From positions 102,651,363 through 102,715,362 of the forward strand of contig NC_092046.1 in the NCBI RefSeq assembly GCF_003086295.3: DNA of 64,000 nt, given 5' to 3'. The notes below the pieces were generated by a model. The model was not told where the DNA came from. It saw only the letters and a list, made by a program, of their open reading frames with translations, and did no database searches. Below, piece by piece: positions 35,777 through 46,055 of this stretch. Source of the DNA: Arachis hypogaea (lineage: Eukaryota; Streptophyta; Magnoliopsida; Fabales; Fabaceae). Position numbers and translations under genes: made by a program. Numbering within the stretch: the stretch's first letter is position 1; every line of letters starts with the position of its first letter.

Positions 35777-37544
35777 GTGAGCATGAGGGACGATGCTTCA
35801 TTTTAAGTGTGGGGAGGTCGCCATCTCTGGCGTATTTTTTTTTGTGAACCACTACAGACTCTTTCATTTTATTTTGCTATTTTTCTGTATTTTTCTCTTT
35901 ATTTTTATTTTTATTTTCCCAATACTTATACATTGCTATTTTCATGTATTTATACTCTATTTTCTGTATTTTGCACTTTAGTTCATATTTCAGCCATTTA
36001 GTTTAGTTGCAATTCTAACTTATTAGTTATAGAAATTATGGATTAATTAGTATAGTTTACCCTTTTTAGCATAAGATAGCTTAGTTTATATTGAAAATAT
36101 AAAAAGGAAGTAAACTAGGAACTTGAACATAATAGAAACAATCCATACACCTTGTGTATATAGCATTACATGTTAGTTAGTTAACAACATTTCATCAAGG
36201 AGGAACACTAGAACTTTAAAGCCACCTTAAGTTTTACATTGAGAATAATGGGAACTTTTAATTTTACTTGCATGACATACATAACTGATATATGATTTTT
36301 GAGTTAGAAAACACACAGCCTGTGAGTTTTGAGCTTAATTGTATGGTTACATTCAAACCATAAAATTTTATTCCTGTGTGTTCCACCCTTCTTATTTATT
36401 CTGGTGTACTTTACTCTGTTTTAATCTATATGTCCGATTATAGAATAGAAATGCATACCAAGAGAGTGATTGAGGCCATTGTTTAATTTTAGCTCACTTA
36501 TCCCAAATTAGCCTACCTTTTACATCACCCTTATTAACCCCCTTGAGCCTTTAAATCCCCTCTTATTCTATAAGCCACAATACTAGCCTTAAGCAGAAAA
36601 ATAAATTAAAAAAAATCCCAAGTTGAATTCTTGGTTAGCTTAAGATAGAAAGTGTTTAATTGTTTAAGTGTGGGAAACCTATTGGGAACATGGATGATAA
36701 AAACAAAAGGTAGAAAAGTTGAAAAGAATAAAATTATTCAAATAAAAATTTTGGGAAGCATGCTCATGTAAAATCAAATAATTGAATTACCAGTGCAATA
36801 AAAAAATGTTATTTTTCAGTATTTGAATAAAGGGGATACAAAAGAATTCCCCAAATACAAAATAAATGCACATGGGACGAAAAGTTAAAGTATGAGCATG
36901 TAACATCAAAAGTGGGAAAAGTGGGAAAATAGGTAAAGAAGTTTTGCTTTACAAAGTATGTATGTTAGGTGAGATCTTAGACTAATCAAGGATTTGCTTA
37001 ATTAGCTCACTTAGCCTTATACATATACCCTTACCTTTATCTTGACCTCATTACAACCTTAATTAAAGACCTCATGACTTTTGTATGCCTATATTCTATA
37101 ATTGTTGATTGGTTAGATGAAGAACAAAGTTATAGAAAGGAAGGATAAAAAGAAGAATAGAGTGTTTAACCCAATAAACACTGAGTGACTAGAGAGTAAA
37201 CACAAAATCCAATGAGCGTTCAATAGCTCATTAACATATATCTCTGCTTAAATTATAAATTGTCTTGCAAGTTTATAAAATGTTCTTCTCTCCCATCTCA
37301 ATTGTAAAGGCACTTTATCACTATCTAAGGCTTGGCTATATATATGATTCCTTGAGAATGTGAATTAATTCAACTACATGTGAGCTTTATATACAAGTGA
37401 ATAACAATTAAGAATTGCATGATGCATGTAGGTAGTTGCATTTAGAGTAGATTGCATTGCATGAGATTCCACTACTTTAACCTTAACTTACTCTTTATCT
37501 TGGACTTAGCATGAGGACATGCTATTGTTTAAGTGTGGAGAGGT
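35777..37544 (+). mobile_element. Element G 3' untranslated region with three polypurine-like motifs
   Basis: Holds TTTTAAGTGTGGGGAGGTCG (35801-35820), a second TTTAAGTGTGGGAAACC (36663-36679) and the true polypurine tract TTTAAGTGTGGAGAGGT (37528-37544) before the LTR. Also present are the GAGTGACTAGAGAGTAAACAC segment (37190-37210) equivalent to the conserved block of B, C and D, and TAGCATGAGGACATGCTA (37508-37525). No coding region. Confidence 0.75.
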
Positions 37545-39024
37545 TGATAAACCTATATTTTATGATATATTTTGTGCTTAATCTGAGTGATTTATTCAAT
37601 CCTTCACCCACTTATTCATATTAATTGCATGGTTTTGCTTTCCCTTCCTTATTATGTGATGTATGTGAAAAACATGTTTCCTATGCTTAAAAATAATTAT
37701 TTTGATTACCCTTTATTTCCATTCGATGCCGTGATTCGTGTGTTGAGTAGTTTCAGATCTTCTAAGGCAGGAATGACTTAAAGGATTGAAAGGAAACACA
37801 CAAAATTGGAAGGAAAGCATAAAACAGAGTTTTTGAAGAAACTGGCAGCCACGCGATCGCATGGGCGACGCGGCCGCATGCCAGCGCGAAGAGACATTGA
37901 CGCGGCCGCATGACTGACGCGACCGCGCGCCTTGAGCGAAACGCATATGACGTGGCCGCATGACTGACACAACCGCGTGACAAGGAAAAACTCCCAATGA
38001 CGCGATCGCGTGACCCACGCGGACGTGTGACAGAGGCCACGCACTAGAAATTGCAGAAAACGCTTATAGCGAATTCTGAAGCCCTTTTTGGCCCAAATCC
38101 AAGTCCAGAAGGCATAGACCAGAGGTTATGAAGTGGGAGAATGCATCCATTCAGAAAGAGAGTCTAGAATTAGTTAGTTTTCCATGATTTAGATTTAGTT
38201 TTGAGAGAGGTTCTCTCCTCTCTCTTTAGGATTAAGATTTAGATTTAGGATTTTATTCGCTTTCAGGATTATCTTTTTATCAGGTTCAATATTCCTTTTT
38301 ATTATTTTCTCAATTTTATTTATGAATTCTTCCATGTTACAGATTACTCTTTAAATTAATTGAGGTATTTCAGTTTACAATTGCTTCCTTTTATTTATGT
38401 TACTTTTATCCCCAATCTGAAGACATTTTTATTCCAGTAAATTTACTTTCCCCCTTTTGGTCTTGGTTAAGAAATCAGTAACTCAGGAGTTATCAAACTC
38501 AACATGATTAATAATTGTTATCTTTGCTAATTGAATTGAACTTCAATGATCCCAATCTTTCCTTAGGGATTAACTAGGATTTGAGGATCTAACTAATTAG
38601 TCACTTGACTTTCCCTTGCTCTGGCAAAGGTTAACTAAGTTGAATTAAGATTCAATTTTCATCATCATTCATAATGATAACTAAGATAGGACTTCTAATT
38701 TCTCATACCTTGCCAAAAGTGTGTTTTACAGTTATTTATTTAAATTACAGTCTTTTACTTACTTTAATTACAATTTAAATTACTTGCTCCCTACCTTCAG
38801 AACCCCAATTTACAATCTTCATAACCAATAATAAGAACATACTTCCCTGCAGTTCCTTGAGAAGACGACCCGAGGTTTAAATACTTCGGTTATCAATTTA
38901 TTTAGGGGTTTGTTACTTGTGACAACCAAAACGTTTGTACGAAGGGATTTCTGTTGGTTTAGAAACTATATCTACAACGCGACTATTTTTATAAAATTCT
39001 TTACTGGCAAAAATCCTAACGTCA
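37545..39024 (+). repeat. Element G 3' LTR (1480 bp)
   Basis: TGATAAACCTATATT to CCTAACGTCA. It includes a CpG cluster (37850-38040) with GCGATCGC, GCGGCCGC and GACGCGACCGCGCGCC motifs, a TATA-like GGTTATGAAG (near 38124), TCTCTCCTCTCTCTTTAGG, and the terminal 318 bp shared with 21891-22208. The B LTR is a homologue. It is followed directly by C gag (39025). Confidence 0.88.
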
Positions 39025-39280
39025 AGTATGGTGCATGGAATGATGGTGTTTGAGTGGCATAATCATGATAAGAACCATCATATCCATTGGAATGATATGC
39101 ATCATAGGAGGGATTACAATCATAATAGCTTGGTTGAGGAGGTTGCCATGGTGATTGCTCATATGAATATGGTTCCCTTCTCAAGAATTCATCTCTCCCA
39201 TAATATGAGCCATCATTTATATTTTCATTACCTACAATGTAGTCATAACCATATCCAAAACCACAAGGACAAGAAGTCAT
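39025..39280 (-). pseudogene. Element C gag-like ORF, first 85 codons
   Basis: Begins at ATG 39280 (MTSCPCGFGYGYDYIVGN) and is Y/S/N/D/P-rich, like the start of the G product. It is cut at 39025 by the end of the G LTR; the rest is not found on the other side of G. The leader upstream (39281-39348) continues, beyond element E, at 60497 up to the C primer site. No recognised domain; probably the particle protein of this non-autonomous family. Confidence 0.65.
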
Positions 39281-39348
39281 ATGGAAAAGAGAAAATCAAA
39301 ACAAAGAATATCAAAAGGCAAGGAAAGAGCAAACTCCTAATTACTAAC

Positions 39349-39851
39349 TGTTCCGAGGGTTACTTGAAACTGTAGGTTGATCTTGATCGAGATCTGCGAT
39401 AGTGGCCAGAGCTGATGTGTCCGGCTTGATGGACTTGGCGATGCTGCTGATCCTTCATCACCAGAGGGTGGTGGTACCTGCAAGAGACTGCGATGCTTAA
39501 GTTAGCATGGGCTTTAAGCAGGTTTTTAGTAGAATCAGAGTATGAATTTATACCTGGGTGCTCTAGTGTATTTATAGTAGTGTGGGCTGACCTTTCTAGA
39601 TAAGATAGGTTAGTTATCTTATCTTATCTTTAAGTGAAGTCATCTTTTCTCTAAGGGGAACCGCCTTTATCTTTCTAGGCTTTAACTGCCTTTAGATTAG
39701 GCTATGTCCCTTTGTTTGGGCCTGCTTGGGCTTCTTCGTGATGATTTGGCCGAACTCTTTTAAAGTAGAGGTCGGGGGACCTAACCTGGATAGGTCGGTT
39801 GCTTTGTCTTCAACCAGCCCGGGTCGGATAGCTCGACATAGGGTATGAACA
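39349..39851 (-). repeat. Element E 3' LTR (503 bp)
   Basis: TGTTCCGAGGG to GGGTATGAACA. It contains the purine/pyrimidine TTATCTTATCTTATC run and ACTATAAATACAC complement (39573-39587), a TATA-like site on the minus strand. The stretch right of it (39852-39867) reads, on the minus strand, GCTTAAGCAGGGGCAC, the candidate polypurine tract. Confidence 0.9.
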
Positions 39852-39867
39852 GTGCCCCTGCTTAAGC

Positions 39868-40992
39868 TCGATTTTTTAAGGTCATGTCCTTTAGACTTTG
39901 ATCCTTTTGGGGAAATCGAGCTCGAGCATTTCGCCTTGGGTCGACCTCCAATATGACTCTTGCTGGGATTTGGTTGCGGAGCATTTTTTTTCTTTTTTCT
40001 CTTTAAATGCAGCACGCGTTGCGCTATTTTGGAAATGTGCGAGGGTTAAATGCTCATTAACTCCTCTTTTGCCGTTCCCTTCTTTCCCTCTTCTTTCATT
40101 TCATTTTTGAATTTTTAAGCCTCATCTTTCATTTTCTCCTCTCCTTTCTCTTTGCTTTTGCTCGCTGCAGTGCTTTGTTCCTCTACGCCCTCTATTTTCG
40201 CGTCTCCGTGCTTCCTCCTTTCCTTGTTTCGAAAGCGGTTGTTGGTGTGGGTTTGTTGCTATTTCTTTCCTCCTCCTTCCCTCACGCTTGCTTCTTCTTC
40301 CCCTTCAAGTTGGTTTTTTCCCTTTTATGTTTTCGTTAGTCGCCTTCTTGTATGCCTCCACTGTTGCATGTGATTTTTTACTGATTTTGTCTCTGAGAAT
40401 CTTGATTCCTTTGAAAAAATATTGTATCTTTCCTTTCGACATTTTGTTTTCATGATTTTTTGAAAAAGCTTGCATCTTTGTGGTGATCCCTACATTCTTT
40501 TGCTATGATGTGTGCCTGGTAATTTTTGCTTCCTTAGGGTTTATTTGTTTTGTCACCATTTCTGTCTCTTTTCGTGGTTGTATCAAAGTCTTGGCTTTTG
40601 TGGATTTGTTGGTAGATTTGAGGTTATAGCCTTGAAAAGCTTTTATGGCTTCGATGATAAACTGTCAGTAGGAAATGTTATAACTTTGATGTTTTTTGTT
40701 GGTGATGATGACTTTCTTGCTGCTTTGTGTGGAGTGATGTTTACTAAGGAAGGATTGTGTTTTCTTGTTGCGAGATGTTTAGGGCACAGACCGTTGATTT
40801 CCTTTTTCCCTAGTTCTTGCCTTGTTATTGCCTCCAAAGGGTGCCCCTAGACTTTAGCATGAATCCTAGGGTTTCCCTTTTACTGTCGTGTCTGACTCTT
40901 GATGTTCATATGTTATTGTCCAAATGTTTCCATATTTGCCCGAGTTGTTTGGTAGTAACCCATTTTTTTCTTCCTGTAGGAATAGTTGACCT
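39868..40992 (+). promoter_or_regulatory. Presumed 5' region of the E antisense gene
   Basis: A CT-rich stretch (about 40070-40330) typical of plant promoters or leaders lies upstream of the first antisense exon. TTCTTCCTGTAG/G at 40970-40981, 12 bases before the ATG, looks like a splice acceptor, so a 5'-UTR intron is likely. ORFs in 40152-40850 are T/C-rich and not convincing. No clear TATA box. Confidence 0.4.
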
Positions 40993-41244
40993 ATGTCTTC
41001 TTGCAAAAACATTGTTGAGATGTCTACTAAGATCCCAGATGGCATGTCTGACTGGCTGGAATCCATCATTTTGATGTGTGTTACCGTGGCTGACCCTGAG
41101 TATTGTGTGCGACTTAGGAGGCACCATAGGATTTGTAGTGATAGGGATCAAGAGAAAAATTACGAGTCAGTGTCACCTGACCTTGAGGAGAGGGTTAGTT
41201 TTCCTTCTTTGACTCAAGGGGAACGTCCCTTTTTTTATGTGGTA
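40993..41244 (+). pseudogene. Element E antisense gene, exon part 1
   Basis: Starts ATG 40993 (MSSCKNIVEMSTKIPDGMSD) and is open until F interrupts it at 41245 (...GERPFFYV). The protein continues at 51940. It lies opposite to gag-pol, between pol and the 3' LTR, the place where Tat-lineage elements often carry an antisense ORF. Continuation and composition fit the 'putative gypsy-type transposon' family. Its molecular role is not established. Confidence 0.65.
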
Positions 41245-42811
41245 TGCGAAATTGTTACTCAGGTTGTGAATATCTTCACAACTTTGCATAACTAACCAGC
41301 AAGTGCACTGGGTCGTCCAAGTAATACCTTACATGAGTAAGGGTCGAATCCCACGGAGATTGTTGGTATGAAGCAAGCTATGGTCACCTTGTAAATCTCA
41401 GTCAGGCGGATATAAAATAGTTATGTAGTTTTCGAAATGTAGTAATAAAAGAAGGATAGAAATACTTATGTAAATCATTGGTGAGAATTTCAGATAAGCG
41501 TATGGAGATGCAATCGTTCCTCTGACCCTCCGCTTTCCTGCTGTCTTCATCCAATCAGTCTTACTCCTTTCTATGACTGGCTTTATGCAAGGGCATCACC
41601 GTTGTCAGTGGCTACATCCCCTCCTCTTGTGAAAATGGTCCAAGATGCCCTGTCACGGCATGGCTAATCATCTGAGGTTCCCGATCATGTTGGAATAGGA
41701 TTCGCCCTCCTTTTGCGTCTGTCACTACGCCCAGCACTCGCGAGTTTGAAGCTCGTCACAGTCATTCAATCATTGAATCCTACTCGGAATACCACAGACA
41801 AGGTTTAGACTTTCCGGATTCTCTTGAATGCCGCCATCATTCTAGCTTACACCACGAAGATTCCGATTAAGAGATCTAAGAGACACTCATTCAATCTAAG
41901 GTAGAACGGAAGTGGTTGTCAGGCACGCGTTCATAGGGAATGATGATGATTGTCACATTCATCACATTCAGGTTGAAGTACGAATGAATATCTTAGAAGT
42001 GAAATAAGATGAATTGAATAGAAAACAGTAGTACTTTGCATTAATCTTTGAGGAACAGCAGAGCTCCACACCTTAATATATGGAGTGTAGAAACTCTACC
42101 ATTAAAAATACATAAGTGAAAGGTCCAGGCATGGCCGAATGGCCAGCCCCCCTGATCTAAGAACCAGGCGTCCAAAGATGTCTAATACAATAGTAAAAAG
42201 TTCTATTTATAATAAACTAGCTACTAGGGTTTACAGAAGTAAGTAATTGATGCATAAATCCATTTCCGGGGCCCACTTGGTGTGTGCTTGGGCTGAGCTT
42301 GAATGTTACACGTGCAGAGGCTCTTTCTGGAGTTGAACGCCAGGTTGTAACGTCTTTCTGGCGTTCAACTCTGGTTTGTGACTTGTTTCTGGCGTTTAAC
42401 TCCAGACAGCAGCGTAGAACTGGCGTTCAACGCCCTTTTACGCCATCTAAACTCGTTCAAAGTATGGACTATTATTCATTGCTGGAAAGCCCGGGATGTC
42501 TACTTTCCAACGCAATTGGAAGCGCGCCATTTTGAGTTCTGTAGCTCCAGAAAATCTACTTTGAGTGCATGGAGGTCAGAATCCAACAGCATCAACAGTC
42601 CTTCTTCAACCTCTGAATCTGATTTTTGCTCAAGTCCCTCAATTTCAGCCAGAAAATACCTGAAATCACAGAAAAACATACAAACTCATAGTAAAGTCCA
42701 GAAATGTGAATTTAACATAAAAACTAATGAAAACATCCCTAAAAGTAACTAGATCCTACTAAAAACATACTAAAAACAATACCGAAAAGCGTACAAATTA
42801 TCCGCTCATCA
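41245..42811 (-). repeat. Element F 3' LTR (1567 bp)
   Basis: TGCGAAATTG to CCGCTCATCA. Palindrome cluster 42327-42440 (GAGTTGAACGCCAGG, TGGCGTTCAACTC, TGGCGTTTAACTCCAG, GGCGTTCAACGCC), a GGAAAGC...CTTTCCAACGC block (42482-42512), and the TATA-like ATTATAAATAG on the minus strand (42203-42213). Right of it, CAACACCAAACTTAA (42812-42826) is the complement of the candidate polypurine tract, the same motif as in A. Confidence 0.88.
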
Positions 42812-43968
42812 CAACACCAAACTTAAATTGTTGCTTGTCCCCAAGCAACTGAAAATCAAATAGGATAAAAAGAAGAGAATATACTATAAATTCCAAACTA
42901 TCAATAAAACATAGCTTCAATCATATGTGCTGGACTTATAGCTTTCTGCCTCTTGAATAGTTTTGGCATCTCATTTTATCCATTGAGGTTCAGAATGATT
43001 GGCATCTATAGGAACTCAGAGTTCAGATAGTGTTATTGACTCTCCTAGTTCAGTATGATGATTCTTGAACACAGCTTTTTTTATGAGTCTTGGCCGTGGC
43101 CCTAAGCACTTTGTTTTCCAGTATTACCACCGGATACATAAATGCCACAGACACATAATTGGGTGAACCTTTTCAGATTGTGACTCAGCTTTGCTAAAGT
43201 CCCCAATTAGAGGTGTCCAGTGTTCTTAAGCACACTCTTTTTTTTTGCTTTGGACCTTGACTTTAACCGCTCAGTCTCAAGTTTTCACTTGACACCTACA
43301 CGCCACAAGCACATGGTTAGGGACAGCTTGGTTTAGCCGCTTAGACCAGGATTTTATTCCTTTAGGCCCTCCTATCCACTGATGCTCAAAGCCTTGGGAT
43401 CCTTTTTATTTGCCCTTGCCCTTTGGTTTTAAGGGTTATTGGCTTTTTGCTCTTGCCTCTTGGTTTTAAGAGCTTTTGGCTTTTTCTGCTTGCTTTTTCT
43501 TTTTCTTTCTATTTTTTTTCGCCTATTTTTTTTTTCTTTTTTTTTCTGCAAGCTTTGTTCTTTGCTGCTTTTTCTTGCTTTAAGAATCATTTTTATGATT
43601 TTTCAGATTATCAAATAACATGTTTCCTAGTCATCATTCTTTCAAGAACCAACATATTTAACATTCTTAAACAACAACTTCAAAAGACATATGCACTGTT
43701 CAAGTATACATTCAGAAAATAAGAAGCATTGTCACCACATCAATATAATTAAACTAAGTTCAAGGATAAATTCGAAACTCATGTACTTCTTGTTCTTTTG
43801 AATTAAAACATTTTTCATTTAAGAGAGGTGATGGATTCATAGGACATTCATAGCTTTAAGGCAAAGTTACTAACTACTAATGATCATGTAATGAAGACAC
43901 CAACATAGATAAGCACATAACATAGAAAACGAAAAACAGAGAAAGTAAGAACAAGGAATGAGTCCACC
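42812..43968 (-). mobile_element. Element F 3' tail (non-coding)
   Basis: Between the extra ORF stop and the 3' LTR. T-rich on the + strand, with a poly-T/TTTTC stretch (43490-43550). TTGCTTGTCCCCAAGCAAC (42831-42849) is a hairpin-capable motif also present next to the A LTR (5621-5638). No gene seen; the ORF at 43423-43722 is low-complexity F/L-rich. Confidence 0.7.
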
Positions 43969-45117
43969 TTAGTGATGGTGGCGTCTCCTTCTTGAGGAAC
44001 CAATGATGTCCTTGAGCTCTTCTATGTCTCTTCCTTGTCTTTGTTTCTCCTCCCTCATTGCTTTTTGATCTTCTCTTATTTCATGAAGGATGATGGAGTT
44101 CTCTTGATGTTCCACCCTTAGTTGTCCCATGTTGGAACTTAGTTCTCCTAGGGAGGTGTTGATTTGCTCCCAGTAGTTTTGTGGAGGAAAATGCATTTGA
44201 GGCATCTCCGGGATCTCATGGTGATGAGCTTCATGCACCTCTTGAGCTCCATGAATGGGATCTCTTGCTTGCTCCATCTTTTTCTTAGTGATGGGCTTGT
44301 CCTCTTCAATGAGGATATCTCCCTCTATGTCAATCCCAGCTGAATTGCATAGGTGGCAAATGAGGTGAGGAAAGGCTAACCTTGCCATAGTGGAGGACTT
44401 GTCAGCCACCTTATAGAGTTCTTGAGGTATAATCTCATGAACTTCCACCTCTTCTCCAATCATGATGCTATGGATCATGATGGCCCGGTCTATAGTAACT
44501 TCCGAACGGTTGCTAGTGGGAATGATTGAGCATTGAATGAGCTCCAACCATCCTCTAGCTACAGGCTTAAGGTCCAGTCTTCTTAGTTGAACCGGTTTGC
44601 CTTTTGAGTCAATCTTCCATTGAGCTCCTTCTACACATATGTCCTTGAGGACTTGGTCCAACCTTTGATCAAAGTTGACTCTCCTTGTGTAGGGGCGTGC
44701 GTTCTCTTCCATGTTTGGCAAATTGAACGCCAACCTCACATTTTCCGGACTAAAATCTAAGTATTTCCCCCGAACCATGGTGAGCTAATTCTTTGGGTTC
44801 GGGTTCTTACTTTGATCATGGTTCCTAGTGATCCATGCATTAGCATAGAACTCTTGAACCATTAGGATGCCGACTTGTTGGATGGGGTTTGTTAGAACTT
44901 CCCAACCTCTTCTTTGAATTTCATGTCGGATCTCCGAATACTCATTTCTTTTGAGTTTGAAAGGGACCTCGGGGATCACCTTCTTCTTGGCCACAACATC
45001 ATAGAAGTGGTCTTGATGGGCTTTGGAGATGAACCTTTCCATCTCCCATGACTCGGAGGTGGAAGCTTTTGTCTTCCCTTTCCCTTTTCTAGAGGATTCT
45101 CCGGTCTTAGGTACCAT
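43969..45117 (-). pseudogene. Element F extra ORF: putative plant transposon-protein domain
   Basis: Starts ATG 45117 (MVPKTGESSRKGKGKTK, basic). A TAG at 44785-44787 splits one frame; the second part begins LTMVRGKYLDFSPENV. Landmarks are EIQRRGWEVL, VQEFYANAWITRN, VRGKYLDFS, FNLPNMEEN, LKPVARGWLELIQCSIIPTS, RAIMIHSIMIGEEV and LICHLCNSAGID, which fit the plant transposon-protein domain found in the env position of Athila-like elements. The C-terminus is a coiled coil (EIREDQKAMREEKQRQGRD) ending RRRRHHH. About 380 codons, no membrane span. A TATA box 170 bases upstream suggests its own mRNA. Confidence 0.75.
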
Positions 45118-45286
45118 CAATGGTAATGGAAAAACAAAAAGCTTATGCTTTTACCACACCAAACTTAGAATTTTGCTCGCCCTCGAGCAAGAGAAGAAAG
45201 AAAAGATGAAGAAGAGGGGGGAGGTATTTTTCGGCCAAGAAGAGAAGAGAGGGTTGTGTTGTGTGAAAATGAGGAAGAAGGGAAGG

Positions 45287-45295
45287 CTTTATATA
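45287..45295 (-). promoter_or_regulatory. Internal TATA box before the F extra ORF
   Basis: The minus strand reads CTATATAAAGCC, a near-ideal plant TATA box, 170 bases upstream of ATG 45117. The palindrome cluster at 45620-45860 lies a further 325 bases upstream. The region between is G-rich on the + strand (C-rich leader or promoter on the minus strand). Confidence 0.55.
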
Positions 45296-45619
45296 GGGAA
45301 GGGGGGTTAAGGTTCGGCCATTTAGGGTGGGTTTGGGTGGGAAATTGATTTTGAATTTTGAAGGTAGGTGGAGTTTATGAGGTGGGTTTATGGGGAAGAG
45401 TGTTTGGATATGAGTGGTGAAGAGGTGATGGGGAAGAGAGATTGAGGTGATTGGTGAAGGGTTTTGGGGAAGAGTGTTTATGGGATTGTGTGAAAGAGGG
45501 GTGAGAAGAAGTGAGTGGAGGTAGGTGGGGATCCTGTGGGGTCCACAGATCCTGAGGTGTTCAAGGATTTACAACCTTGCACCAAATTAGGCATGAAAAA
45601 TGCCCTTGCACACAACTCT

Positions 45620-45860
45620 GGGCATTCAGCGCCAGGTTGGTGCTTGTTCTGGGCGTTGAACGCCCATTTGTAGCCTATTTCTGGCGTTGAACGCCAGAAC
45701 CATGCTTGTTCTGGGCGTTCAGCGCCAGCTCTCCTCTAGGGTGCATTTCTGGCGTTCAAACGCCCAGATGCTGCCCATTTCTGGCGTTCAGCGCCAGAAC
45801 CATGCTCTGTTCTGGCGTTGAACGCCCAAAACATGCTTTCTACTGGCGTTTAAACGCCAG
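45620..45860. repeat. GGCGTTNAACGCC palindrome cluster, internal to F
   Basis: About nine copies of variants such as GGGCGTTGAACGCCC, CTGGCGTTGAACGCCAG, GGGCGTTCAGCGCC, GGCGTTCAAACGCC and CTGGCGTTTAAACGCCAG, often spaced by TTCT or CATGCT. Several are perfect palindromes. It is the same motif family as in the F LTRs, here upstream of the internal TATA box. Confidence 0.9.
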
Positions 45861-46055
45861 TAAGGTCTTCCTCCAGGGTGTGATTTTTCTTTTGCTGTTT
45901 TTGATTCCGTTTTCAATTTTTATATTTATTTTGTGACTCCACATGATCATGAACCTATAAAGACATATAACTAAGAAAAATATGGTTAGATAAATAAAAA
46001 TTGGGTTGCCTCCCAACAAGCGCTTCTTTAATGTCAATAGCTTGACAGTGGGCTC

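Larger units (their letters stand above)
21891..39024 (+). mobile_element. Element G: 5'-truncated, gag-like plus extra ORF, interrupted by H
   Basis: A + strand element with only the last 318 bp of its 5' LTR, then primer site, a gag-like ORF (split by H), an extra ORF, polypurine tract and a full 3' LTR. The right end CTAACGTCA (39024) abuts C gag. The left junction at 21890/21891 joins C 3' sequence to the middle of the G LTR, so a deletion removed most of the 5' LTR and most of C gag; no TSD survives. No pol genes are present, so G is non-autonomous. Confidence 0.82.

Noticed and set aside
34357..45117. Extra ORFs of G and F as envelope genes
   Set aside because: They occupy the env position but lack signal peptide, membrane span and glycoprotein features; they fit the plant transposon-protein domain instead.
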